Positions 1 through 9,471 of a DNA stretch of 64,000 nucleotides are shown one piece after another. A program made the position numbers and the translations under genes. Source of the DNA: Streptomyces sp. CC0208. Its GTDB lineage: Bacteria; Actinomycetota; Actinomycetes; Streptomycetales; Streptomycetaceae. The stretch spans positions 1,922,001-1,986,000 of the forward strand of contig NZ_CP031969.1 in NCBI RefSeq assembly GCF_003443735.1, in the 5' to 3' direction. The notes beneath the pieces were generated by a model. It worked only from the letters and a program-made list of their open reading frames with translations. It was not told where the DNA came from and searched no databases. Positions within the stretch are counted from its first letter, which is position 1, and each line of letters starts with the position of its first letter.

Positions 1-845
1 TCCAGGGGCGGCCGCCGCCGGTACCGGGGGGCGCGGTCGAGCACCAGCTCCGGATAGAGCTCCGCGAGCCGCCGCCACAGCTCCTCAAGGCCCCGGAACC
101 GGGCCCGGTGGCAGGACCTCTCGCGCAGGAACTGAACCGTGCTGGCCAGGCACGGCAGGCTCAGTCCCGCGCACACCGCGATGGCGGCCACCTGACCGAA
201 GAGAAAGGCGTTCGCGTACGTGATGTGGTGCCCGAAGCCGCGGAACGCACGGCAGTTGACCCACAGGATGCGGAAGGCGCAACTGAGGGAGAGCCCCAGC
301 AGCCCGGCGGAGACGGTGCCCAGGGAGATGCGGCGCAGCGGCTGGCCGCGCCGGGCGTGACGAGCGGCGATCAGGGCACAGGTGGCGTATCCGAAGACCA
401 GGTAGACACCGCCGATGTCGTAGAACGCGCGCACGCGCCAGTCGTCCAGGTAGGGCGCCGCCAGCGAGTGGTTGCGCAGATCCGGCGGCAGCGACGCGGT
501 CAGGACGGCCATCGCGGTCAGGCAGCTCAGGCAGAGCACCACTTCGCCCCTGGTGCCCAGGGACCGGCGTTGCAGCGGGTACTCACGCAGGAAGCCGATC
601 ATGAGGCAGAGCCCGGTCAGGATCGCCGCGTTGTACGTGAGTTTCGTGAACCCGGTGAAGGTGAAGCCGTCCAGTAACGCGTGACCGGGGAACTGGCCCA
701 GCAGGTTTCCCATGCCGAGCAGGAACATCGACAGGCACAGATGCAGCCGCATCGGAGCACGAAAGCGCTGCCGGACCAGTGCGGGGAGCGTCCACGCCGT
801 GCCACCGAGGAGCGTGACGACCGTCACGAGGTTCACTCCGCTCAT
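1..845 (-). CDS. MAB_1171c-like integral membrane protein (partial, C-terminus missing)
   Basis: Read from an ATG at 845, the frame stays open to the left edge (281 codons), so the C-terminus lies outside the window. The product is strongly hydrophobic, with about seven predicted membrane segments over residues 1-225 separated by short Arg-rich loops. A basic, Trp-containing stretch (EELWRRLAELYPEL) follows near residue 255. This layout resembles the MAB_1171c/DUF6545 family of actinobacterial membrane proteins, often encoded beside an XRE regulator, of unknown function. Codon 57 (677-675) is TTA, so full expression may depend on the bldA tRNA. A TTGACA-like box lies upstream on the minus strand (969-964). 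The family name rests on pattern recognition only. Confidence 0.6.
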   Translation of the reverse strand, partial: MSGVNLVTVVTLLGGTAWTLPALVRQRFRAPMRLHLCLSMFLLGMGNLLGQFPGHALLDGFTFTGFTKLTYNAAILTGLCLMIGFLREYPLQRRSLGTRGEVVLCLSCLTAMAVLTASLPPDLRNHSLAAPYLDDWRVRAFYDIGGVYLVFGYATCALIAARHARRGQPLRRISLGTVSAGLLGLSLSCAFRILWVNCRAFRGFGHHITYANAFLFGQVAAIAVCAGLSLPCLASTVQFLRERSCHRARFRGLEELWRRLAELYPELVLDRAPRYRRRPPL

Positions 846-1012
846 GCCGACCGTCCCGCAAGTCCCCGCGCGCACCGCACTTCTGGGCTCACCATGCGTC
901 TCTCCGTCCCCCGGACCCTGCCGAGATCCACATCGAGGCGCGCCGTCGAGCCCTTGCTTCGTCTGTCAACCTACGGTGCTTGCATGGACGCGGCAAGTTA
1001 CTGTGGCGGATC

Positions 1013-1567
1013 TCAACCCGCCGTCGTCGTCATCTCCACAAGCTTGACGACCGTGTTCCAGTTGCGGCTGGTGGCGATCAGGCCCTTGTTCAGGCGGGGC
1101 TTGGAGAGGTGCTCGGCGAGCTTGGAGCGGCCGAGGCCGTTCGGGGCGTACAGGTACAGGGTGCGGTCGCCGAGGCGGAACTCCTCGGGGAGGTAGGCGG
1201 CCTGGTCGATCTCCGCGAAACGGTCCGCGTCCACGGGTGCGGAGAAGTAGGTGACGTGGAGCTGCTTGCCCTCCAGCTCGGCTGCCGGGAAGGGGCAGTT
1301 GTCGACGATCGCCTTCAGGTAGGCGTGATCGCGGACGATCACGTCGACCGGGAAGCCGAACCGCTTCTCGATCGCGGCCGTGAGCTCGGCGGCCAGGGAC
1401 TCCTCGTCGCCGTGGTCGGCGGTGAACACGGCCTGGCCGCTCTGGAGGTAGCTGCGTACACCGTCGTAACCCAGGCCTTCCATCAGCGCGCGCAGGTCGG
1501 CCATGGGGACCTTCCTGCTGCCGCCGACGTTGATTCCGCGCAGCAGTGCCGCGTAGGTCGTCGTCAT
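1013..1567 (-). CDS. DUF1697 domain protein
   Basis: A 184-aa soluble protein beginning MTTTYAALLRGINVGG. The N-terminal 'LRGINVGGxxKVxMAxLR' pattern, followed by 'LQSGNxVF'-like and 'YLYAPNGLGRSKL' segments, is typical of DUF1697 (about 180 aa), a small alpha/beta family of unknown function. A GTG two codons upstream (1573) is in frame, but the ATG at 1567 matches the usual family start. It is transcribed alone and divergently from the MMPL transporter, sharing the 1568-1801 upstream region with it. No biochemical role can be read from the sequence. Confidence 0.85.
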   Translation of the reverse strand: MTTTYAALLRGINVGGSRKVPMADLRALMEGLGYDGVRSYLQSGQAVFTADHGDEESLAAELTAAIEKRFGFPVDVIVRDHAYLKAIVDNCPFPAAELEGKQLHVTYFSAPVDADRFAEIDQAAYLPEEFRLGDRTLYLYAPNGLGRSKLAEHLSKPRLNKGLIATSRNWNTVVKLVEMTTTAG

Positions 1568-1801
1568 GCGCACACCCTAGGACGGGGTGCGCGCGGACCC
1601 TGATCACCGCCCCGCACAACGTTCGTTAGATGTAAGGGTCACGGTCCTCCCCAGTGCGGAGGGCGCGCGGTCCCTTGGGAGGAGCCGACGGCCCCCGCAC
1701 TTCACCGGGCAGCACGACGAGACGGGTTTATCCAGCTCATACCTTCGAGAGGAAAGGTGGCGGCAGGGGGCTGCCACCGCTCACAAGGGGGCAAGCCCGT
1801 C

Positions 1802-4066
1802 ATGGGGAACGGAGACACAAAGGTGCGTGGCCTGGCCGCCAGGGCCGGCGGCTGGAGCGCACGCCACCGATGGGCTGCTGTCGGTATCTGGGTGCTGTTC
1901 GTCGTCCTGGCGATGGGACTCGGCTCGGCGGCGGGCCGGGTCGACGTCAAGGACAGCGACCAGCTCAAGGGAGAGACCCACACCGCCGCGAAGATCATCG
2001 AGGACGCCGGGATCGACGAGCCGGCCAGTGAGTCGGTGCTGATCCAGGCCAAGGACGCCGGCACCAAGGCGACCGACGCCGACTTCAGGGCCGCCGTCGC
2101 CGCCGTCGTGAAGGCGGTCGAGGGCACCGGCAAGGTCACCGACGTGAGCTCGCCGTACGACACGCACACCATCTCGAAGGACGGCCGCAGCGCGCTCGTG
2201 CAGTTCGACATGCGCGGCGAGGCGGACACCGCCGGGGACCGGGTGGAGCCAGTACTGAAGGCCGTCGAGGGGGTGCAGAAGGAGCACGGGTCGCTGCGGA
2301 TCGAGGAGATCGGCGGCGCCAGCATGATGAAGACGTTCTCCGACGCGTTCGGCGACGACTTCGAGAAGGCCGAGCTCTCCGCGGTCCCGGTGGCGCTCGG
2401 CATCCTGCTCATCGCCTTCGGCGCACTGGTCGCGGCCTTCCTGCCGGTGCTTCTGGCCGTCAGCGCCATCATGGCGACCATGGGGCTGATGGGCATCGTC
2501 AGCCATGTGATGCCCATGAGCGACACCGCCAACTCGGTGATGCTGCTGGTCGGTCTGGCCGTGGGCGTCGACTACTGCCTGTTCTATCTGCGCCGTGAGC
2601 GCGAGGAACGGCAGGCCGGGCGGGACCCGCAGACCGCTCTGCGGATCGCCGCCGCCACCAGTGGCCGCGCGATCATCGTCTCGGGTGTCACGGTGTGTGT
2701 GGCGATGGCGGGCATGCTCTTCACCGGGCTCGCCGAGTTCGAGGCGATGGGCCTGGCCTCACTGATGGTCGTGGCGGTCGCGATGATCGGTTCCATCACC
2801 GTGCTGCCCGCACTGCTCTCGCTGCTGGGCGAGCGGGTCGAGAAGGGCAAGATCCCCTTCCTGCACCCGGAGAGCCGGCTGCGCCGCAAGCGGGGCGGCA
2901 ACCGGGAGAGCCGGTTCTGGACCGCCGTGCTGAAGGGTGTCCTCGCGAAGCCGGCCGTCTCGGTCGTGGTCGCGGCCGGTGCACTGCTCGCCATCGCGGC
3001 GCCCGCGCTCGGCATGAAGACCCAGAACCTCACCCTGGACCAGCAGTTCGGCGACTCACTGCCCATCGTGCAGACCTACAACCGGGTCAACGACGCCTTC
3101 CCCGGCGGCTCCGAACCGGCCGAGGTGGTCGTGAAGGCGGCCGACATCAACGCCCCCGAAGTCACGTCCGCGCTGGCCGACTTCAAGGCGAAGGCGATCT
3201 CCTCGGGCGCCTCGCGCGGCCCGGTCGAGATCAAGCTGCACGACGCGCAGAACCTCGCCTTCGTGTACGTCCCGCTGGTGGGCGGCTCCGACCTCGACAA
3301 GGCGGGCGCGAGCCTGGACAAGCTGCGTGACGAGGTGCGGCCTGCCACGCTCGGCAAGGTCGACGGCGTCGAGGCGCCGATCACCGGAGAGGTGGCCGGT
3401 TCCAAGGACTTCAACGACCAGTTGGCCGGAGCGGTCGTCCCGGTGTTCGCGTTCGTCGTGGTCTTCGCCTTCGTGCTGATGCTGCTGTCGTTCCGCTCGC
3501 TGACGGTCGCGATCACCTCGATCGTGCTCAACCTGCTGTCGGTGGGCGCCGCCTACGGCATCCTCGTCGCGGTCTTCCAGCACGGCTGGGGCGCGTCGCT
3601 GGTGGGCGCGGAGGGCGTCGGCGCCATCATCACCTGGCTGCCGCTGTTCCTGTTCGTGATCCTGTTCGGCCTGTCGATGGACTACCACGTGTTCGTGGTC
3701 TCGCGAATCCGCGAGGCGCACCTGCGGGGCCGCAGCACCAAGGACGCGATCCAGCACGGCGTGGTCACCACGGCCGGTGTGGTCACCAGCGCCGCCGTCA
3801 TCATGGTCGCGGTGTTCGCGATCTTCGGGACGCTGTCCATGCAGTCCATGAAGCAGATGGGCGTGGGCCTCGCGGCCGCGGTCCTCATCGACGCGACGAT
3901 CATCCGGGGCGTGCTGCTCCCGGCGGTCATGGCGCTGCTCGGCGAGCGCAACTGGTACCTGCCGAAGTGGCTGCACCGGCTGCCCGACCTCACCCACGAC
4001 GAGGCCGCGGAAGCCGTGGCGGCGCCCGCGGCGCGGGACGACGAGGGTGAGCCGCTGCGGGTCTGA
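1802..4066 (+). CDS. MMPL family (RND-type) membrane transporter
   Basis: A 754-aa proton-driven exporter of the MmpL/RND superfamily, probably moving lipids or hydrophobic molecules across the membrane. One N-terminal helix (about residues 22-43) precedes a periplasmic domain. A bundle of membrane helices starts near residue 196, carrying 'DYCLFYLRR' near 257. A second periplasmic domain and a second bundle follow, with 'MDYHVFVVSRIREA' near 625; these are the paired MMPL halves. The ATG at 1802 follows an AGGGGG ribosome site; an in-frame GTG at 1757 would add 15 residues unlike the family. The gene stands alone and ends in a strong bidirectional hairpin. The substrate is unknown. Confidence 0.9.
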   Translation: MGNGDTKVRGLAARAGGWSARHRWAAVGIWVLFVVLAMGLGSAAGRVDVKDSDQLKGETHTAAKIIEDAGIDEPASESVLIQAKDAGTKATDADFRAAVAAVVKAVEGTGKVTDVSSPYDTHTISKDGRSALVQFDMRGEADTAGDRVEPVLKAVEGVQKEHGSLRIEEIGGASMMKTFSDAFGDDFEKAELSAVPVALGILLIAFGALVAAFLPVLLAVSAIMATMGLMGIVSHVMPMSDTANSVMLLVGLAVGVDYCLFYLRREREERQAGRDPQTALRIAAATSGRAIIVSGVTVCVAMAGMLFTGLAEFEAMGLASLMVVAVAMIGSITVLPALLSLLGERVEKGKIPFLHPESRLRRKRGGNRESRFWTAVLKGVLAKPAVSVVVAAGALLAIAAPALGMKTQNLTLDQQFGDSLPIVQTYNRVNDAFPGGSEPAEVVVKAADINAPEVTSALADFKAKAISSGASRGPVEIKLHDAQNLAFVYVPLVGGSDLDKAGASLDKLRDEVRPATLGKVDGVEAPITGEVAGSKDFNDQLAGAVVPVFAFVVVFAFVLMLLSFRSLTVAITSIVLNLLSVGAAYGILVAVFQHGWGASLVGAEGVGAIITWLPLFLFVILFGLSMDYHVFVVSRIREAHLRGRSTKDAIQHGVVTTAGVVTSAAVIMVAVFAIFGTLSMQSMKQMGVGLAAAVLIDATIIRGVLLPAVMALLGERNWYLPKWLHRLPDLTHDEAAEAVAAPAARDDEGEPLRV

Positions 4067-4100
4067 CCCCTGCGAGGCAGGTCTTGAACTCCCTTGTACC

Positions 4101-4137
4101 GAGGGCCCGTTGGCAACTGGGGTGCCAACGGGCCCTC
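4101..4137. terminator. Perfect 15-bp hairpin between convergent genes
   Basis: Arms 4101-4115 and 4123-4137 are perfect inverted repeats around a 7-base loop. It sits between the stop of the MMPL gene (+) and the stop of the glycosyltransferase gene (-), as expected of a bidirectional terminator without a clear U-tract, which is usual in Streptomyces. Confidence 0.85.
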
Positions 4138-4139
4138 AC

Positions 4140-5327
4140 TCATGCGCGCAGTTGCGCCTCGATGAGGTCGGCGGCCCCGCGCGTGCCGCCCTCCTGAGCC
4201 ATCTCCGCCTGGACCTCCTTGAGCCTGCGGGCCACCTCGGGGTCGTCGACGAGCGCGAGGGCGGCCTCGCGCAGCGCCTCGGCCGTCGCGTCCTCCGTGT
4301 CGATCCGGCGGGCGACCCCGAGGCCCTGGAGCATGTCGGCGTTGCCGAACTGGTCCACGGCCTGCGGTACGGCGATCATCGGCGTGGCGGTCGCCAGCCC
4401 CTCCTGGCTGCCGCCCGCGCCGGCGTGCGTGACGAACAGGTCGGCCTGCCTCAGGATCGCCAACTGCGGTACCCAGGAGCGCACTTCGACGTTCTCCGGT
4501 ACGGCGCCCAGCTCGGCCGGGTCCACCTGCCGGCCGATCTGGAGCACGAGGTGCCAGCCGGGGAGGTCACCGAAGGCCCGGACGCATTCCCAGTAGAAGT
4601 CGGGCCGCTTGGTGAAGGAGGAGCCGAGCGAGACCAGGGCCACCTTCTCCGCCGAGACCGGCCGCCGCCACTCCCCCTCGGCGCCGCGGCCCCCCTGACA
4701 GGCGCCGACGAAGGTGTACACGCTCTCGTCGACCCGGTCGGCGTTCGGCTGGAGCGCCCTGGGGATCAGGACGAGCGAGCGGTCGGGGCGGCCGACGAAG
4801 GCGTCGGGGTCCAGGCCGATCCCGTTCTCCCGCAGCCAGCCCTGGAAGCGGGCGTAGTAGGCCTGCCCTCGTTCGGTGCTCTTCGGCTCGGCCCACATCG
4901 GCTCGGCGACCTCCTCCTCGTAGCCCTCCCAGGCGACGAGGTTCGGCGAGAGCGAGATCGCGGGCACACCCCAGCGGTGGGCGAGGACGCGGGCCGGGTA
5001 GGCGGTGATGTCGTGCAGGACGAGATCCGGTTCGTCGCCCTGGTACGCCTCGGCGAGCTGTGGCAGAGCCTGCATCGCGTCGGCGAGGAAGAGCTCCACG
5101 TGGTCGAGCAGTTCGCTGCCCCAGGCCGCCGGGTCGTCGTCGGGACCGGGCAGTGTGGAGTTCCAGGGCTTGACCTCGGCGCCGGTCTCGGCGACCTTCT
5201 CGGCGAACAGGGGCGGAACGGCGTACGTGACCCGGTGCCCGCGCGCCACGAGCTCGCGGATCACCTCCAGGCTGGGGTTCACGTGACCGTGCGCGGCGAT
5301 GGAGAACATGGCGATGTGTGAGGTCAT
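4140..5327 (-). CDS. mgt: Macrolide-inactivating glycosyltransferase
   Basis: A 395-aa GT-B enzyme of the MGT/OleD family (GT1), which inactivates macrolides by transferring glucose from UDP-glucose to a sugar hydroxyl. The N-terminal '[14 protein letters not shown]' supplies the catalytic His region. The C-terminal '[18 protein letters not shown]' followed by '[10 protein letters not shown]' is the nucleotide-sugar binding signature of this family. Length matches OleD/MgtA (about 400 aa). The ATG at 5327 opens the conserved [10 protein letters not shown] start. It lies 65 bp downstream of the rRNA methyltransferase gene on the same strand, the lrm-mgt arrangement known from S. lividans, so the two probably form one resistance operon. 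Substrate range is inferred from the family. Confidence 0.9.
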   Translation of the reverse strand: MTSHIAMFSIAAHGHVNPSLEVIRELVARGHRVTYAVPPLFAEKVAETGAEVKPWNSTLPGPDDDPAAWGSELLDHVELFLADAMQALPQLAEAYQGDEPDLVLHDITAYPARVLAHRWGVPAISLSPNLVAWEGYEEEVAEPMWAEPKSTERGQAYYARFQGWLRENGIGLDPDAFVGRPDRSLVLIPRALQPNADRVDESVYTFVGACQGGRGAEGEWRRPVSAEKVALVSLGSSFTKRPDFYWECVRAFGDLPGWHLVLQIGRQVDPAELGAVPENVEVRSWVPQLAILRQADLFVTHAGAGGSQEGLATATPMIAVPQAVDQFGNADMLQGLGVARRIDTEDATAEALREAALALVDDPEVARRLKEVQAEMAQEGGTRGAADLIEAQLRA

Positions 5328-5392
5328 GGACCACAGCCTGCACGAGACGAGACGTCTCGTGCAACTTGTTTGAACGAGGCTCGGTGTGCCGC

Positions 5393-6169
5393 TCATGGCG
5401 CCAGCACCTCATGAAGTCGCAGCCACCGCTCCGGCGCCACTTCACCCACCAGTACGTCCCGGTCGAGTCGGGCGGCGCGAAAGCCGGCGTCCACCCGGCG
5501 CCGTGGATGGGCCCGGCACAGGGACGCGTGCAGCGAGCCCCCGACCCCTGAGAAGCCGAGTTCCACCAGGTGCCGCCAGCCCGGCAGCGCACCGGGCGGG
5601 AGCAGGGGGACACCGCGCCGCTCGATCCGCAGGATCCCCGCGTCCACGCGCGGAACGGGCCGGAAGCTGCGCCGCCCGACCAGCCCCGCCAGGCGCCACT
5701 CGTACCGGGGCCAGTTCAGAACGGTCAGCAGGGTCCAACTCCCGTAGTCACCCGTGCGCTTGCGGGCGTACTCCACCTGGGTGAGAAGGGTCGCGTCGGT
5801 GAGCGCGGGGGCCCGCAGACACCAGTCGACGATCGCCGCGGTACGGGAGAACGGCACGTTCCCGGCGACCGAGAAGGCCGTGCGCGGCGGGCGGGCCGCC
5901 AGGAAGTCCCCGCCGATCACGCGCACTTGTGGTGTGCCGGAGAAGCGGGCGGCGAGCACGGGGACGAGCCGTTCGTCGATCTCGTAGGCGAGCAGCGTGC
6001 GACAGCGCGGGGCCAGCAGTTCGGTCAACGCGCCTTTGCCCGCGCCGACTTCAAGCAGGAGCGGGTTTTTCGGACGGGGTACGGCGAGCCTCGCGAGGCG
6101 CGCCGCGGCCGCACGGTCGGTGAGGAAGTTCTGCGAGAGCGCGCGAGAGACGCGCGAGGGGCGGGCCAT
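5393..6169 (-). CDS. lrm: 23S rRNA (adenine-N6)-methyltransferase, Erm(O)/Lrm type
   Basis: A 258-aa Erm-family enzyme that methylates an adenine in 23S rRNA domain V (A2058 in E. coli numbering) and gives macrolide/lincosamide resistance. Visible motifs are 'SQNFLTD' near the start, SAM motif I '[11 protein letters not shown]', 'YEIDERL' and motif IV 'AGNVPFS' (the NxPF catalytic loop). The ATG at 6169 follows an AAGGA ribosome site. It precedes mgt in the same direction. The mono-methylating Lrm/ErmO-type assignment comes from its pairing with mgt and its short length; the methylation grade is not readable. The leader carries a hairpin that could act as an attenuator (see 6183-6232). Confidence 0.9.
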   Translation of the reverse strand: MARPSRVSRALSQNFLTDRAAAARLARLAVPRPKNPLLLEVGAGKGALTELLAPRCRTLLAYEIDERLVPVLAARFSGTPQVRVIGGDFLAARPPRTAFSVAGNVPFSRTAAIVDWCLRAPALTDATLLTQVEYARKRTGDYGSWTLLTVLNWPRYEWRLAGLVGRRSFRPVPRVDAGILRIERRGVPLLPPGALPGWRHLVELGFSGVGGSLHASLCRAHPRRRVDAGFRAARLDRDVLVGEVAPERWLRLHEVLAP

Positions 6170-6182
6170 GGCCTGCGGTCCT

Positions 6183-6232
6183 TGTCTTCCGGGAGCGGGA
6201 GAAGGGCAGACGAAGGCCCTGACCGGAAGACA
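6183..6232 (-). promoter_or_regulatory. Leader hairpin (candidate attenuator) of the lrm-mgt operon
   Basis: On the mRNA (minus strand) TGTCTTCCGG (6232-6223) pairs perfectly with CCGGAAGACA (6192-6183), and the 3' arm lies directly 5' of the AAGGA ribosome site of lrm. Erm genes are classically induced by ribosome stalling on a short leader peptide that remodels such a hairpin. A 17-codon frame starting at ATG 6323 and stopping at 6270 lies upstream and could be the leader, but its own ribosome site is weak. The hairpin is seen; its regulatory role is inferred. Confidence 0.45.
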
Positions 6233-6403
6233 GGAGAAGTGCGTACGGGATGAACCTGGCCGCGGGTGATCAGCGGCGGATGTGGCTCCCCGGGCCGGTC
6301 AGGGCTCCGGGACCACGACGCATCCGTACGGAGTGCGTGAAGCCCCGGCCGAGACCGGAGAAACGGATCGCGTTGTTCGCTGCCACGGACGGAACGCTAG
6401 GGC

Positions 6404-6421
6404 GGCCCGGCCGGCCGGGCC
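6404..6421 (-). terminator. 18-bp GC palindrome after the sugar ABC operon
   Basis: A perfect 18-base palindrome lies 10 bases past the stop of the substrate-binding protein gene, reading on the minus strand. It could form a stem with little loop and end the ABC operon before the lrm promoter region. There is no T-tract. Confidence 0.4.
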
Positions 6422-6431
6422 AACCGGTTTT

Positions 6432-7706
6432 TCAGCGCTGGTAGCGGGCCAGCACGAGGTTCCCGTCATCCTCCAGCCGTTTCCGCAGCTCACCGAGGCC
6501 GATCGCCCCGCTGTAGTACTCCTGGAAGGCGGGGGTGGCGACCTTGTCCTTCCACTCCGGGTAGCCCCGGACGGACTGCGCGGGCGCCGGGCTCAGCCGG
6601 GAGGCGAGAGCCGTGCCCGTCGCCCAGCCGTCCTTGGCGGTGTGCAGGGCGGGGTTCTTCAGCGCCTCGGTCCCGGTGGGCAGCATCCAGTCCCCCAGCG
6701 CCAGCCGGACCATGTTCTTGGGCCGGAGCAGGAAGTCGATGAACGCGGCGGCCTCCTTCTTGTGCGGGCAGTCCTCGGCGACGGACAGGGTCTGCGGGCT
6801 GACGCCCTGGGTGAGTCCGTCGGCGCCGGCCGGGGCGGGGAGCACCTGCCACCGGAAGCCCATCGGCGCCTGCTGCGCGATCTGCTGACGGTAGGAGAAC
6901 CCGAGCGGGACCATCGCGTACTTGCCGCCGAAGAAGCCGGGCAGGGTGTCGGAGCCGCCGCTGCCGAGCGTGGTCGGCGAGGCGCTGTGGTCGGTGTTCG
7001 CCTGGTCGTGGATGGTGCGGGGCACGGTCTCGTCGGCCTTCTCGAAACGGATGGCGACCTTTCCGTCGGCGCCCCGGTGGAAGAGCTGTCCGCCCGTCGA
7101 CAGCGACAGGTTGAGGGTCGCGGAGACGGGTTCCTTGAGCGGCCAGGCCACGCCGTACTTGCCGTCACCGCTGAGCTGCCGGGTGATCCTCCTGAACTCC
7201 GCCCAGCTCCATGGGTGTTCGGGGGTGGGGATGCGGACGCCGGACTCCTTCAGCCACATTGCGTTGGCGACGAGGACCCTCGGCTCCTGGAGGAAGGGCA
7301 CGCCGTAGACACCGTCGCCGAAGGTGGCCGTCTGCCAACTCCGTCGCGCGATGTCCGACTTCAGCCGCTCGGGCAGCAGCTTCTCGAGATCCGCGAGATA
7401 GCCGCCGTAGGCGAAGTCCGCGAGGTCGTCGGAGGCGTCGTGGATGATGTCGGGCGCCTCGCCGCCCTCGAACGAGGTGAGCAACTGGTCGTGGACGCTG
7501 TCCCAACTTCCCTGCACGTACTCGACCTTGATGCCGGGGTGGGTCGCGTTCCACTCCTTCACGAGCTCCTGGTTGGCCGCCACCGAGTCCTCCTGCCAGG
7601 CGAGCGACTGGAAGCGGAGGGTGATCCGACCGTCCTCGGAGGGGCCCGTACCGGTGCACCCGGTCAGGATCAGGAGGAGGACTCCCACGAACCATCGTGC
7701 GCGCAT
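6432..7706 (-). CDS. Carbohydrate ABC transporter substrate-binding lipoprotein
   Basis: A 424-aa extracellular solute-binding protein, family 1 (MalE-like). An N-terminal signal peptide ends in a lipobox (LILTGC), giving a membrane-anchored lipoprotein. 'WNATHPGIKVEYVQG' and 'GEAPDIIHDASDDLADFAYGGYL' are typical of the family, and 'FFGGKYAMVPLG' is the usual mid-domain segment. The ATG at 7706 shares one base with the TGA of the upstream permease (TGATG), so translation is probably coupled. It is the third gene of a permease-permease-binding-protein operon. The sugar cannot be told from sequence. Confidence 0.9.
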   Translation of the reverse strand: MRARWFVGVLLLILTGCTGTGPSEDGRITLRFQSLAWQEDSVAANQELVKEWNATHPGIKVEYVQGSWDSVHDQLLTSFEGGEAPDIIHDASDDLADFAYGGYLADLEKLLPERLKSDIARRSWQTATFGDGVYGVPFLQEPRVLVANAMWLKESGVRIPTPEHPWSWAEFRRITRQLSGDGKYGVAWPLKEPVSATLNLSLSTGGQLFHRGADGKVAIRFEKADETVPRTIHDQANTDHSASPTTLGSGGSDTLPGFFGGKYAMVPLGFSYRQQIAQQAPMGFRWQVLPAPAGADGLTQGVSPQTLSVAEDCPHKKEAAAFIDFLLRPKNMVRLALGDWMLPTGTEALKNPALHTAKDGWATGTALASRLSPAPAQSVRGYPEWKDKVATPAFQEYYSGAIGLGELRKRLEDDGNLVLARYQR

Positions 7707-8539
7707 CAGCTCTTCACCGCCCCGGTCAACATGCCCCCCGTGATACGGCGTTGGATGATCGCGAAGATGACCAGCGAGGGCAGCGTGGCGAGGAAGGCGG
7801 CCGCCGCCAGCGGACCGAGGTCGGCTACGCCCTCCGCACCGATGAAGTGGGTGAGGACGACCGGCAGGGTCTGTTTGTCCGCGGTCTTCAGCAGCACGAG
7901 CGCGAAGAAGAACTCGTTCCACGCGGTGATGAACGCGAACAGAGCCGTCGCCACGATCCCGGGCGCGAGCAGCGGCGCCGTCACCGACACCAGGGTCCTG
8001 AGGCGCCCGGCCCCGTCGACGGCCGCCGCCTCCTCCAGTTCGGCCGGCACGGCACGGACGTATCCGACGAGCATCCACAGCGCGAACGGCAGCGCCCACA
8101 CGACGTACACCATGACCAGACCCACCAGGGAGTTGATCAGCCGCAGGTTCTTCAGCACCAGGAACAGCGGGATGATCACCAGCACGAGCGGGAACGCCTG
8201 GCTGACCACCACCCAGCCCGTCGCGGCCTTCGCGAGCCGGGTGCGGTGGCGGGCCATGACGTAGGCCAGCGGGGTCGCGATCAGTACGGCGATCACGGCG
8301 GCGGCGAGCGCGGCGAGCAGGGAGTTTCCGGCGGCGCGCAGCAGGGGCTGTTCGTCGAAGGCCTGCCGGAAGTTGTCGAGCGTGGGATCCCGGGGGATCC
8401 AGGTGGGGTGCAGACTGCCCAGTTCCCGGGGGGACTTGAAGGCGGTGGAGACCAGCCAGAGGAAGGGGAAGGCGAGGAAGACGAGATAGGCGAGGAGGGC
8501 GGCGTACTGGCCGACGCGGCCGGAGGTGCTGGTCCTCAT
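7706..8539 (-). CDS. Carbohydrate ABC transporter permease, MalG type
   Basis: A 277-aa inner-membrane protein with six predicted helices and the binding-protein-dependent transport (EAA) loop 'EEAAAVDGAGRLRTLVSV', which docks the ATPase. The C-terminal 'GGMLTGAVKS' is the normal MalG-like tail (GxxxGAxK). Its start overlaps the stop of the MalF-like gene by four bases (ATGA), showing a tight operon. No ATPase gene is present, so it probably uses a shared ATPase such as MsiK, as most Streptomyces sugar importers do (inference). Confidence 0.92.
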   Translation of the reverse strand: MRTSTSGRVGQYAALLAYLVFLAFPFLWLVSTAFKSPRELGSLHPTWIPRDPTLDNFRQAFDEQPLLRAAGNSLLAALAAAVIAVLIATPLAYVMARHRTRLAKAATGWVVVSQAFPLVLVIIPLFLVLKNLRLINSLVGLVMVYVVWALPFALWMLVGYVRAVPAELEEAAAVDGAGRLRTLVSVTAPLLAPGIVATALFAFITAWNEFFFALVLLKTADKQTLPVVLTHFIGAEGVADLGPLAAAAFLATLPSLVIFAIIQRRITGGMLTGAVKS

Positions 8540-9471
8540 GTCTGGTCACCCCCCTTGAGGCGGCCCGTGAGGAAGAGGGCCAGGAGGACGGAGACGGCCG
8601 CGACCATCACGAGACCCATCGCGGCCGCGTACCCGAACTGGCCGTAGCGGAAGGCTTCCTCGTAGGCGAAGAGCATGGGGAGGCGGGTGCGGCCGCCGGG
8701 TCCCCCGCTGGTCAGCACGTAGACCAGCGCGAACGAGTTGAAGTTCCAGATGAAGTTGAGCGCGGTGATCGCGAGGGCGACCGGTCTGAGGGCGGGCCAG
8801 GTGACCGTGCGGAATCGTCGCCAGGCGCCCGCGCCGTCCATCGCGGCCGCTTCGTGGAGTTCGCGCGGGGTGTTCTGGAGGCCGGCGAGCAGGGTGACCG
8901 TCGTCTGAGGCATCCCTGCCCAGACGCCGACGACGATCACGGCGGGCAGAGCGGTGGACAGACCACTGAGCCAGTCACGGCCGTCGCCGAGACCGAGGGT
9001 GCGCAGGGTCTCGTTGAGCACGCCGGCGTCCGGGTTGTAGACGAGGCGCCACATGACACCGACGACGACCTCGGGCATGGCCCAGGGGATGATCGCGAGG
9101 GCGCGGGCGAGCCAGCGAAGCTTGAGGTCCTGGTCGAGCAGCAGGGCGAGGCCGAGCGCCAGCAGGAACTGCGGCACGGTCACGCCGACCGCCCACACCA
9201 GACCGATCCGGAACGACTCCCAGAACAGCGTGTCGTGCAGCAGGTCCTGGAAGTTGAGGCCGCCGATCCACTGGGTGGCCCGGGTCCGGCCCGACTGGGC
9301 GTCGGTGAAGGCCAGCAAAATCCCGTACAGCAGGGGCCCCACACTCAGCACCAGGATCGGGATCAGCGCGGGCAGCACCAGGAACCAGGCCCCCTGACCG
9401 GAAGGGCGCCGGTCGCCCTCGGCCCGCGGAGCGCCGCGCGCCGGCCGCTCCGTCGCGGTCACCAAGGTCAC
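8536..9471 (-). CDS. Carbohydrate ABC transporter permease, MalF type
   Basis: A 311-aa inner-membrane permease with a charged N-terminal tail, six predicted helices and the EAA loop 'HEAAAMDGAGAWRRFRTV'. It is the first gene of the operon. The start is a GTG at 9471 preceded by GAAGGAG at a suitable distance; an upstream ATG at 9476 is out of frame. No sugar-responsive regulator (LacI/GntR) lies next to it, so its inducer is unclear. Confidence 0.92.
   Translation of the reverse strand: MTLVTATERPARGAPRAEGDRRPSGQGAWFLVLPALIPILVLSVGPLLYGILLAFTDAQSGRTRATQWIGGLNFQDLLHDTLFWESFRIGLVWAVGVTVPQFLLALGLALLLDQDLKLRWLARALAIIPWAMPEVVVGVMWRLVYNPDAGVLNETLRTLGLGDGRDWLSGLSTALPAVIVVGVWAGMPQTTVTLLAGLQNTPRELHEAAAMDGAGAWRRFRTVTWPALRPVALAITALNFIWNFNSFALVYVLTSGGPGGRTRLPMLFAYEEAFRYGQFGYAAAMGLVMVAAVSVLLALFLTGRLKGGDQT

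Noticed and set aside
6282..8264. A 660-codon plus-strand frame over the sugar ABC operon
   Set aside because: Antisense to a binding protein and permeases with good motifs and coupled starts; no recognisable domain.
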